A stretch of 10,369 nucleotides of DNA from Spirochaetaceae bacterium (GTDB lineage Bacteria > Spirochaetota > Spirochaetia > Treponematales > Breznakiellaceae). Positions 1 through 4,810 of this stretch are shown piece after piece. The translations under genes and the position numbers were made by a program. The DNA lies in NCBI GenBank assembly GCA_031255315.1, contig JAIRSS010000028.1, forward strand, positions 1 through 10,369. The letters are read 5' to 3'. Each line of letters opens with the position of its first letter. The stretch's first letter is position 1. The notes beneath the pieces are model-generated. The model had not been told where the DNA came from. It worked only from the letters and a program-made list of their open reading frames with translations, and made no database searches.

Positions 1-24
1 TTGTATTACAGCGAATTAATTTTT

Positions 25-96
25 AGCGGCTGAAGGGAATCGAACCCTCGTCTCCAGCTTGGAAGGCTGGGGTAATAACCATTATACGACAGCCGC
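25..96 (-). tRNA. tRNA-Gly (anticodon TCC)
   Basis: On the minus strand this folds as a full cloverleaf. The 7-bp acceptor stem is GCGGCTG with CAGCCGC (plus-strand 90-96 and 26-32). The anticodon arm is CCAGC-CTTCCAA-GCTGG, giving anticodon TCC for glycine. The T arm is GAGGG-TTCGATT-CCCTT. The discriminator is T at position 25, as is usual for bacterial tRNA-Gly. No CCA follows, so the 3' end must be added by the CCA-adding enzyme. It is transcribed away from the main gene cluster. Confidence 0.97.
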
Positions 97-111
97 AATT
101 ACCATAATATG

Positions 112-141
112 ATTATAATAGAAACCAGTTTTTTGTGTCAA
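112..141 (-). promoter_or_regulatory. Promoter of tRNA-Gly
   Basis: Read on the minus strand, TTGACA (plus 136-141) and TATAAT (plus 112-117) are separated by 18 bases, so both hexamers match the sigma-70-type consensus exactly. The start point would be near 105, about 9 bases ahead of the mature tRNA-Gly. Strong consensus promoters are usual for tRNA genes. Confidence 0.85.
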
Positions 142-165
142 TAGCCCCGCAGCAGAGCAACGGCA

Positions 166-194
166 TTCATTTTTGTAAGTATTTATAATATAAT
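166..194 (+). promoter_or_regulatory. Possible plus-strand promoter
   Basis: TTCATT (166-171) and TATAAT (189-194) are separated by 17 bases. The -10 is perfect and overlaps a second TATAAT at 184-189, but the -35 matches consensus at only three of six positions. The start point would be near 201, just ahead of a run of hairpins that ends in a terminator. The region is AT-rich, so a chance -10 is possible. Confidence 0.4.
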
Positions 195-200
195 GATTTA

Positions 201-366
201 GAGGTAATTCTATCTTGCATGTGAAGATAAATGCGCCCCCGTATCCACAACCGCCTCGCGGGTGGCATCATCAGGGTACAAATCATTCCCCAACAGGGCC
301 GGTTTCATCGACCCACACTACCGCCCCCGCCGTCATACGGCGGTAGTGCGTCGGTCCCCCTTTTTT
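201..366 (+). ncRNA. Candidate small structured RNA or attenuator leader
   Basis: The predicted transcript of about 166 bases would run from the promoter-like element at 166-194 to the terminator at 366. It holds three local hairpins. One is TATCTT/AAGATA (211-216 with 224-229). The second is CCAC-AA-CCGC with GCGG-GTGG around a CTC loop (245-265). The third is the terminator stem. I do not recognise a known RNA family; the signatures of SRP RNA, 6S and common riboswitches were not seen. It could be a free small RNA, or a leader whose terminator controls the GTG ORF at 405. A minus-strand 32-codon ORF lies opposite, so this call is tentative. Confidence 0.3.
310..366 (+). terminator. Intrinsic terminator
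   Basis: A 10-bp perfect stem, CACTACCGCC (316-325) with GGCGGTAGTG (339-348), is flanked by a further GACC/GGTC pairing (310-313 with 353-356). CCCC and then TTTTTT (361-366) follow. On the minus strand the stem is followed by no T run, so it works in the plus direction only. No confident gene lies upstream on the plus strand, so it must serve the short unit starting near 201. Confidence 0.6.
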
Positions 367-404
367 ACTTTTATGCAAACAGCGTCCTATATGGAGGTTT
401 TCCG

Positions 405-680
405 GTGAGAAATACCACGCCCATTCAGGGAGATAATGACCCCGCCGTCCGGTACCCGGTATTCTTCCATCTCCCCGTAAATTCCTTCTTAAATGTTGAA
501 AAATACGCTGGAAGCAGGCTTGACGGCGTCCGGATACTCGTGTTTGCGGCCGTATTTTTCCCGCTGTGGGGACTGAACCGCCGACAGGCCGGCCCGTTTG
601 CCGATCCCGACAAAACCGCAGGATTGCGCCTTGAGTATTCCCCGCCCCATGCCTCATTGCAGCCGCATTTTTTTATGTAA
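405..680 (+). CDS. Hypothetical protein, 91 codons (uncertain)
   Basis: The frame is open from GTG at 405 to TAA at 678-680. A good ribosome binding site, GGAGG (393-397), sits 7 bases upstream. The frame is open back to an ATG at 231, but that start would place the terminator at 310-366 inside the gene, so GTG is preferred. The product has one hydrophobic stretch (VRILVFAAVFFPLWGL) near residues 47-62, which could be a single membrane segment. It is rich in Pro and Arg elsewhere and matches no family I know. The purine-first codon pattern is weaker here than on the opposite strand at 387-470. It may be a small gene under attenuation, or chance. Confidence 0.22.
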   Translation: MRNTTPIQGDNDPAVRYPVFFHLPVNSFLNVEKYAGSRLDGVRILVFAAVFFPLWGLNRRQAGPFADPDKTAGLRLEYSPPHASLQPHFFM

Positions 681-705
681 ATTTACGTTTTTCACGCATT
701 TCCTC

Positions 706-734
706 TTGACGAAACGATTTTTATTTGATATTTT
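706..734 (+). promoter_or_regulatory. Promoter of the tRNA-Thr/rpmG/secE/nusG unit
   Basis: TTGACG (706-711) and TATTTT (729-734) are spaced by exactly 17 bases, with AT-rich sequence and a T-rich run upstream that could act as an UP element. The start point would be near 741, about 40 bases ahead of tRNA-Thr. No other clear promoter is seen before nusG, so this probably drives the whole tRNA-Thr to nusG block, and the ribosomal protein genes by read-through. Confidence 0.7.
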
Positions 735-779
735 ATTCACACAAAATCTCGTATTGTTCACGGTAATATGAGTAATTAT

Positions 780-852
780 GCCCTTGTAGCTCAGTTGGCA
801 GAGCATATCCATGGTAAGGATAAGGTCATCAGTTCGATTCTGATCGAGGGCT
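780..852 (+). tRNA. tRNA-Thr (anticodon GGT)
   Basis: The cloverleaf has acceptor stem GCCCTTG with CGAGGGC (780-786 with 845-851, one T-G pair), D arm AGCTCAGTTGGCAGAGC, and anticodon arm TATCC-ATGGTAA-GGATA with anticodon GGT. The T arm is ATCAG-TTCGATT-CTGAT. The discriminator is T at 852, and CCA is not encoded. It lies between the promoter at 706-734 and rpmG, so it must be excised from a transcript that also carries mRNA. Confidence 0.97.
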
Positions 853-902
853 GTAGGGGATGTGGAAGAGAAATTTTAGCCTGAAGGCTGTGAGGGGGAT
901 GT

Positions 903-1076
903 ATGGCAAGCAAAAAAAACGTGGTTGAACTTATCGCGTTGCAATGCAGTGAGTGCAAGCGGAAAAATTATACTACGAAAAAAAACCGGCGGAATATGCA
1001 GGAAAAGTTGGAATTGCGCAAGTATTGCCCTTTTGACCGGAAGCATACGCTGCACAAAGAAACGAAGATTAAGTGA
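903..1076 (+). CDS. rpmG: Large ribosomal subunit protein L33
   Basis: The 57-residue product is full length for L33, a small basic protein near the E site of the 50S subunit. It shows the family pattern [20 protein letters not shown] followed by [20 protein letters not shown]. The zinc ribbon of the C+ form normally has two CxxC pairs. Here the first pair is present (C15, C18), but the second reads C42-P-F-D45, with Asp replacing the last Cys. The start is ATG at 903, behind GAGGGGG (892-898). A second ATG at 899 is in another frame and stops after nine codons. The gene lies between tRNA-Thr and tRNA-Trp, ahead of secE and nusG, the usual bacterial neighbourhood for rpmG. Confidence 0.95.
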   Translation: MASKKNVVELIALQCSECKRKNYTTKKNRRNMQEKLELRKYCPFDRKHTLHKETKIK

Positions 1077-1082
1077 TTTTTT

Positions 1083-1155
1083 AGGCCAGTAGCTCTAATG
1101 GTAGAGCGCCGGTCTCCAAAACCGGATGTTGTGGGTTCGAGTCCTACCTGGCCTG
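1083..1155 (+). tRNA. tRNA-Trp (anticodon CCA)
   Basis: The acceptor stem AGGCCAG pairs perfectly with CTGGCCT (1083-1089 with 1148-1154). The anticodon arm is CCGGT-CTCCAAA-ACCGG with anticodon CCA for tryptophan. The T arm is GTGGG-TTCGAGT-CCTAC. The discriminator is G at 1155, the normal identity base for bacterial tRNA-Trp. CCA is not encoded. tRNA-Trp just upstream of secE-nusG is a common arrangement in bacteria. The 9 bases at 1142-1150 recur in inverted form at 1168-1176. Confidence 0.98.
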
Positions 1156-1323
1156 TGTACTGAAGTGCAGGTAGGATTGCGCCCAAATGTCCGTTCGGGA
1201 TAGGAAATTGGGGAGTAATTGAATCCGCTGAGAATTAATGAGCTTCGGGCGTGGGTCTGTATAAAATCCGCGCCGTGTTTTTTGAAGTGATGGTGTTGAT
1301 TCCGGTAGTCAAAGAGGATAATA

Positions 1324-1503
1324 GTGGGTAAGCTGGTACAATTTATCAAAGAGTCCTACGCTGAATTGCGGAAGGTCATTTGGCCGGGCCGGGACGATGT
1401 TGTCAGTTCCGTTAAAGTTGTTATTTTTTCTACGGTTATTATTGCCGCTGTTTTGGGTGTGGTGGATGTGTTATTGCTCCTTGGAGTGCAGGCTATATTT
1501 TAA
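1324..1503 (+). CDS. secE: Preprotein translocase subunit SecE
   Basis: The 59-residue product is a minimal one-helix SecE, as in most bacteria; E. coli has three helices. SecE clamps the SecY channel in the inner membrane. The N-terminal amphipathic part contains the family motif ELRKVIWPGRDDV (residues 14-26). One hydrophobic transmembrane segment follows, about residues 30-53. The start is GTG at 1324, with GAGG at 1314-1317 six bases upstream. No ATG start fits in this frame. The gene lies 168 bases after tRNA-Trp and 14 bases before nusG, the standard secE-nusG pairing. It is too short for many automatic ORF cut-offs. Confidence 0.96.
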   Translation: MGKLVQFIKESYAELRKVIWPGRDDVVSSVKVVIFSTVIIAAVLGVVDVLLLLGVQAIF

Positions 1504-1517
1504 TACAAGGATACATT

Positions 1518-2075
1518 ATGGCGACCGGCTGGTATGTCCTCCATGTCTATTCGGGATATGAAAATAAGATTGAAAAAAGCATCCGTATGATGATCGGAAA
1601 CGGGGAGCTTGATAAAGAGATTGTGCGGGATGTGAAGGTTCTTTCCGAGGAAGTGGTGGAAGTTCGGGATGGGAAGAAGTATACTCAGAACCGGAAATTC
1701 TTCCCCGGTTATATCCTGGTGGAAATGGACTTGCCTGATCTTGCCTGGAAGCTTACCTGTTCCAAGATTCGCAGTATTCAAGGGGTAACGGGTTTTGTGG
1801 GAACCTTACCGGCTCGGAAGCCCCAGCCTCTTCCCGGTAATGAAGTCCGGTCCATCCTACAGAAGGCTGGTGAAATCAAGGGGGAACGGTCTGTTCGGGC
1901 TCGGCAGTCTTTTGCGGCTGGAGAACTGGTTAAGATTATTGAAGGACCTTTTGAGGGTTTTACCGGGACTATTGATGTTGTTAATCAGGAGAAAAACAAG
2001 CTCACGATTATGGTTGGTATTTTTGGCCGGAATGCGCCGGTGGAGGTGGATATCCTCCAGGTAGAAAAAATATAG
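1518..2075 (+). CDS. nusG: Transcription termination/antitermination factor NusG
   Basis: The 185-residue product matches the usual NusG length (181 in E. coli). Residues 1 to about 115 are the NGN domain, which binds the RNA polymerase clamp: WYVLHVYSGYENK (5-17) and the conserved FFPGYILVEM (61-70). Residues about 133-185 are the KOW domain (GELVKIIEGPFEGFTGTI), which contacts ribosomal protein S10 or Rho. The link between them is rich in Pro and Arg. The factor suppresses pausing and couples transcription to translation. The start is ATG with AAGGA (1507-1511) six bases upstream. No large insertion domain is present. It is followed by the structured rplK leader. Confidence 0.98.
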   Translation: MATGWYVLHVYSGYENKIEKSIRMMIGNGELDKEIVRDVKVLSEEVVEVRDGKKYTQNRKFFPGYILVEMDLPDLAWKLTCSKIRSIQGVTGFVGTLPARKPQPLPGNEVRSILQKAGEIKGERSVRARQSFAAGELVKIIEGPFEGFTGTIDVVNQEKNKLTIMVGIFGRNAPVEVDILQVEKI

Positions 2076-2237
2076 CGGATGCGATTGCCCTGGTTGGGGC
2101 GTGTTGAGGACCTGTGTAAAAACGACATGCTTGAGCGGTCATGCTGTTTCTGCACGGGTCCTCTGTCAAGTAGGAGAGAGCCTGTACGGTTCTCGTTAGT
2201 CCGGCGTGGCCGGATACACTACATAAGGAGTTTTTTT
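2076..2237 (+). promoter_or_regulatory. Structured 5' leader of rplK-rplA
   Basis: Three hairpins fill this 162-base spacer. Hairpin 1 is long: GAGGACCTGTG (2106-2116) pairs with CACGGGTCCTC (2153-2163) over 11 bp including one T-G. After a 3x3 internal loop a second helix of ten positions (2120-2129 with 2140-2149, one A-C mismatch) closes a 10-base loop. Hairpin 2 is GAGAGCC/GGTTCTC (2176-2182 with 2188-2194). Hairpin 3 is TCCGGC/GCCGGA (2200-2205 with 2209-2214), 10 bases before the ribosome binding site AAGGAG (2225-2230). None is followed by a T run, so these are not terminators. In many bacteria L1 represses the L11-L1 mRNA at this place, which makes such a role plausible here. I cannot identify the L1 site by motif. 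Confidence 0.6.
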
Positions 2238-2669
2238 ATGGCAAAGAAAAAGATCGCCGCCCTCGTCAAGCTCCAATGTCCTGCGGGTAAGGCTACTCCG
2301 GCCCCGCCTGTCGGACCAGCCTTGGGGCCTCATGGGGTCAGCGCTCCTCAGTTCGTCCAGCAATTCAATGATCGGACGAAGAGTATGGAACCGGGTCTGA
2401 TTATACCGGTGGTTATCACCATTTACGCCGATAAGTCCTTCACGTTTGTTCTCAAGACGCCTCCCGCAGCCGTCCTGATTAAGAAGGCTGTTGGCCTTGA
2501 AAAGGGATCGGGAGAACCGCATAAAAACAAAGTGGGAAAAATCCCCCGGGCAAAACTTGAAGAAATCGCCAGTTTGAAGATGGCGGATCTTTCGGCTGTT
2601 GATCTTGAAGGGGCGGTGAAGATTATTGCCGGGACCGCCCGGTCTATGGGCGTTGAGGTGGAAAAATGA
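2238..2669 (+). CDS. rplK: Large ribosomal subunit protein L11
   Basis: The 143-residue product is full length (E. coli 142). L11 binds the GTPase-associated centre of 23S rRNA and is needed for stringent-response sensing by RelA-type enzymes. The N-terminal domain has the proline-rich stretch [13 protein letters not shown], which in other bacteria carries thiostrepton-resistance sites. The C-terminal RNA-binding domain includes [15 protein letters not shown] and ends in [11 protein letters not shown]. The start is ATG at 2238, with AAGGAG (2225-2230) seven bases away. The frame is open back to 2079, but the added residues are unlike L11 and cover the leader hairpins. The loop after the GPHGV motif reads SAPQF where many L11 proteins have NIMEF. 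The stop overlaps the rplA start. Confidence 0.98.
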   Translation: MAKKKIAALVKLQCPAGKATPAPPVGPALGPHGVSAPQFVQQFNDRTKSMEPGLIIPVVITIYADKSFTFVLKTPPAAVLIKKAVGLEKGSGEPHKNKVGKIPRAKLEEIASLKMADLSAVDLEGAVKIIAGTARSMGVEVEK

Positions 2670-3346
2670 AGCGCGGAAAGAAATACCGTGAGAGCCTGAA
2701 AAAATATGATCCCGCCGCTGTTTATGAATTGACCCCCGCGGTGGATATGGTAAAAACCATCGCGTTTGCCAAATTTGACGAAGCGCTTGATGTTTCGGTA
2801 AAGTTGAACCTGAAAAAAAGCCAGTCTGTACGGGATACGGTGGTGCTTCCCCATCAGTTCCGGGCGGAAAAGCGGGTTCTGGTCTTCTGTAAGGCTGAAA
2901 AGGAAAAGGAAGCCCAGGAAGCGGGGGCCGCGTATATAGGCGCGCAAGACCTGATCGAAAAGATAAAAGGCGGGTGGCTTGATTTTGACGTGGCGGTGGC
3001 TACCCCGGACATGATGAAGGACGTGGGCAAGCTGGGTATGATTCTGGGCCGCAGGGGGCTTATGCCCAATCCCAAGACCGGAACCGTTACGTTTGATCTC
3101 AAGGGAGCGTTGTCGGAACTCAAGAAGGGGCGGGTGGAATTCCGGGCCGACAAGACCGGGGTGGTTCATCTAACGGTCGGGAAGCTCTCTATGGATACTG
3201 AAAAAGTGGCCGAAAATATCCGGGCGATAGTTTCCGAAATTAAGCGGAAACGGCCTGTCGACGCCAAAGGTGAGTTTATTACTACGGTTTCAGTGTCTTC
3301 GACTATGGGGCCGGGGGTATGGGTCGCTGTAAAGGACGAGGAGTAA
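2666..3346 (+). CDS. rplA: Large ribosomal subunit protein L1
   Basis: The 226-residue product is typical for L1 (E. coli 234), which binds helices 76-78 of 23S rRNA, forms the mobile E-site stalk and is often the translational repressor of its own operon. Family motifs are [15 protein letters not shown] in the middle, the [15 protein letters not shown] stretch, and the C-terminal [12 protein letters not shown]. The start codon overlaps the rplK stop in an ATGA arrangement, which suggests translational coupling. GAGGTGG (2655-2661) inside the end of rplK is the ribosome binding site. The stop lies 3 bases before the rplJ start codon. Confidence 0.98.
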   Translation: MKRGKKYRESLKKYDPAAVYELTPAVDMVKTIAFAKFDEALDVSVKLNLKKSQSVRDTVVLPHQFRAEKRVLVFCKAEKEKEAQEAGAAYIGAQDLIEKIKGGWLDFDVAVATPDMMKDVGKLGMILGRRGLMPNPKTGTVTFDLKGALSELKKGRVEFRADKTGVVHLTVGKLSMDTEKVAENIRAIVSEIKRKRPVDAKGEFITTVSVSSTMGPGVWVAVKDEE

Positions 3347-3349
3347 GGC

Positions 3350-3898
3350 ATGGCGATTGTCGCGAAAAAACTGCAAGACGCGAAAGTGTCCGCAATAAAT
3401 GAATTAAAAGATATCTTCAGTACGTCGGAGGATTTTATATTTGCCGATTACCGGGGATTGACGGTGGAACAGATCTCCCTGTTGCGGAAGCGGCTTAGGG
3501 ACAAGGGCGCTCAATTCAAGGTGGTGAAGAATAATTTTGCTCGTATCGCCTTTGAACAGCTTTCCGCCCCGGATGTGTCCGCGTATCTAGTGGGTCCTAC
3601 GGCGGTGGCTGTTGCTCCCGCGGATGCCAATGAGGTGGCTAAACAGCTCTTTGATTTCATCAGAGAGGCGCCGGTCTTGAAGGTGAAAGGCGGGCTCGTG
3701 GGTACGGCTGTTTATGACGCCGCTCAGGTAGAAGCCTTCTCCCGGCTCCCCGGCAGGCTGGAACTCATTTCTATGCTTATGTCGGTGATGAACGGTCCGG
3801 TTCGGAATGTTGCCGCCGCTCTCAACGATATTCCCGCCCGGCTGGTACGTACCATCAAGGCGGTTGGGGATAAGAAGGCCGAAAGCGGAGCGGCATAG
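3350..3898 (+). CDS. rplJ: Large ribosomal subunit protein L10
   Basis: The 182-residue product is slightly longer than E. coli L10 (165). L10 anchors the L7/L12 dimers to the ribosome. The N-terminal rRNA-binding domain contains ADYRGLTVEQISLLRKRLR and VVKNNFARIA (residues about 33-68). The C-terminal helix (about 140-175, including NDIPARLVRTIKAV) is the L7/L12 docking arm. The ribosome binding site GAGGAG (3338-3343) lies inside the end of rplA, six bases before ATG. With only 3 bases between the genes there is no room here for the L10-binding leader found upstream of rplJ in many bacteria. Any such element would have to be elsewhere. Confidence 0.98.
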   Translation: MAIVAKKLQDAKVSAINELKDIFSTSEDFIFADYRGLTVEQISLLRKRLRDKGAQFKVVKNNFARIAFEQLSAPDVSAYLVGPTAVAVAPADANEVAKQLFDFIREAPVLKVKGGLVGTAVYDAAQVEAFSRLPGRLELISMLMSVMNGPVRNVAAALNDIPARLVRTIKAVGDKKAESGAA

Positions 3899-4099
3899 GA
3901 GTCTGTGAGGGTCCTGTTCCGTAAATCCGCAGAAATTTAAAGAACCCCGGTGGTTCTAATGTGGCTGCGTGAGTCGTTTGAATTCCTTCAGGCTTTATTG
4001 GAGATGTTCCATAGCTGCTGTCCTGTTGGGATGAATCCGGGTAAACCGGGCGTGTTTTGTATGAAACGCGAAAATAGTATGTTCTAAGGAGAAGATAAT
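3899..4099 (+). other. rplJ-rplL spacer with two hairpins
   Basis: This 201-base spacer is long for a gene pair that is usually closely spaced. It has a 6-bp hairpin AGAACC/GGTTCT (3941-3946 with 3952-3957, 5-base loop) and a 7-bp hairpin CGTGTTT/AAACGCG (4051-4057 with 4064-4070, one T-G pair). The second ends 15 bases before the rplL ribosome binding site AAGGAGA (4086-4092). Neither has a T-rich tail. TAGTAT at 4075-4080 could be a -10, but no -35 is convincing. I see no gene. Confidence 0.55.
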
Positions 4100-4483
4100 A
4101 TGGCAGCTCTTACTATCGATCAGATTATTGAGGCGGTTTCTTCTATGACGGTTCTGGAGGTTTCGGAACTGGTAAAAGCCATGGAAGAAAAATTTGGCGT
4201 TTCCGCCGCCGCCCCGGTAGCTGTGGCCGCGGCCGCCGCACCCGCGGCGGCTGAAGCTGTTGAGGAGAAGACGGAATTTAATGTTATTCTTAAGGCCTTT
4301 GAGAGTACCAAAAAGATTGCGGTTATCAAAGAAGTCCGGGCGGTTACCGGGCTGGGGCTTAAAGAGGCAAAAGACCTTGTTGAAGGGTTTCCTAAACCGA
4401 TCAAGGAAAATGTCTCGAAGGAAGAAGCTGCTAAAATTAAGGATCAGGTCACTGCCGCCGGCGGTACGGTTGAAATTCAGTAA
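4100..4483 (+). CDS. rplL: Large ribosomal subunit protein L7/L12
   Basis: The 127-residue product fits L7/L12 (E. coli 121). The protein forms the flexible stalk that recruits and stimulates translational GTPases. Residues about 1-33 are the dimerisation helices that bind L10. Residues about 35-56 are the Ala/Pro-rich hinge. Residues about 57-127 are the globular factor-binding domain, with [21 protein letters not shown] and the C-terminal AAGGTVEIQ. The start is ATG with AAGGAGA seven bases upstream. L7/L12 is needed in several copies per ribosome, and the separate strong ribosome binding site and structured spacer upstream fit a higher yield than L10. Confidence 0.98.
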   Translation: MAALTIDQIIEAVSSMTVLEVSELVKAMEEKFGVSAAAPVAVAAAAAPAAAEAVEEKTEFNVILKAFESTKKIAVIKEVRAVTGLGLKEAKDLVEGFPKPIKENVSKEEAAKIKDQVTAAGGTVEIQ

Positions 4484-4810
4484 CGTATTGGCGGCCAGCG
4501 GGAACCAGGTAAGGAGAATTTTTGCGCAGGCAGGCGCCTGGGACAAAAAGCTTCCGGCTCCCGCCGGTTTCTTTGTACAGGAAAGACAGTTTTGTTTCTC
4601 TCCAAAAAGGATGGCGGAAAAGGCTTTAGGGCCTTTTCTGCTTGTTTGTATAGTTTCCAGTTTAGATCGGAGCTTTCGTGAATTGTACGGTGTGTTTCGT
4701 GGTGAACACAGAGGGCGGTGGTTTTAGCCTGCCGGCTGGAGGCCGCCGTCCTGCAATTTAAAAACATTTCCACCCGGTTTGCCCGGGAGTCAATAGCAGG
4801 GGGGTAATAT
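4484..4810 (+). other. rplL-rpoB spacer
   Basis: I see no gene in these 327 bases. They contain a perfect palindrome CAGGCGCCTG (4531-4540), a short GC hairpin CCGGC/GCCGG (4554-4558 with 4563-4567) followed by TTTCTTT, the 11-bp terminator-like hairpin at 4614-4641, and a 5-bp hairpin CCCGG/CCGGG (4773-4777 with 4783-4787) just before the rpoB ribosome binding site AGGGGGG (4798-4804). No convincing promoter hexamer pair was found, so rpoB is probably transcribed from upstream. In E. coli the corresponding spacer holds an attenuator and an RNase III site. Confidence 0.6.
4614..4651 (+). terminator. Candidate attenuator between rplL and rpoB
   Basis: GCGGAAAAGGC (4614-4624) pairs with GCCTTTTCTGC (4631-4641) over 11 bp, with one G-T pair and a 6-base loop TTTAGG. 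TTGTTTGTAT follows. The tail is T-rich but broken by G, and the stem base is only moderately GC-rich, so partial termination is more likely than complete. That would lower RNA polymerase subunit output relative to L7/L12, as known for E. coli. The role here is inferred from position and shape. Confidence 0.5.

Larger units (their letters stand above)
97..705. other. Region without a confident gene
   Basis: This 600-base stretch lies between the divergent tRNA-Gly promoter and the promoter of the main cluster. It contains a plus-strand promoter-like element (166-194), three hairpins and a terminator (211-366), a 91-codon plus-strand ORF starting with GTG at 405, and short minus-strand ORFs at 489-650, 387-470 and 210-308. 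None of the translations matches a family I recognise. The two strands offer competing readings that cannot both be right throughout. Its composition is similar to the neighbouring genes, with no direct sign of a mobile element. Confidence 0.6.

Noticed and set aside
231..404. Upstream ATG start giving a 149-codon plus-strand ORF
   Set aside because: No ribosome binding site precedes ATG 231, and the intrinsic terminator at 310-366 would fall inside the gene.
1237..1265. Possible promoter for secE-nusG with TATAAA at 1260-1265
   Set aside because: No -35 hexamer is found at 16-18 bases spacing and the extended -10 is imperfect. The upstream promoter explains expression.
968..1349. Minus-strand ORFs across rpmG, tRNA-Trp and the secE leader
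   Set aside because: They run through a tRNA gene and opposite rpmG. The apparent peptides come from the complement of the tRNA.
2079..2237. N-terminal extension of rplK by 53 codons
   Set aside because: L11 has a standard length from ATG 2238 with a good ribosome binding site. The extension is unlike L11 and coincides with the leader hairpins.
2423..3169. 248-codon minus-strand ORF opposite rplK and rplA
   Set aside because: It spans two conserved genes on the other strand and has no recognisable domain.
4554..4575. Second terminator between rplL and rpoB
   Set aside because: The stem is only 5 bp (CCGGC/GCCGG) and the tail TTTCTTTG is short. It is weaker than the hairpin at 4614-4641, so it was kept only as part of the spacer description.
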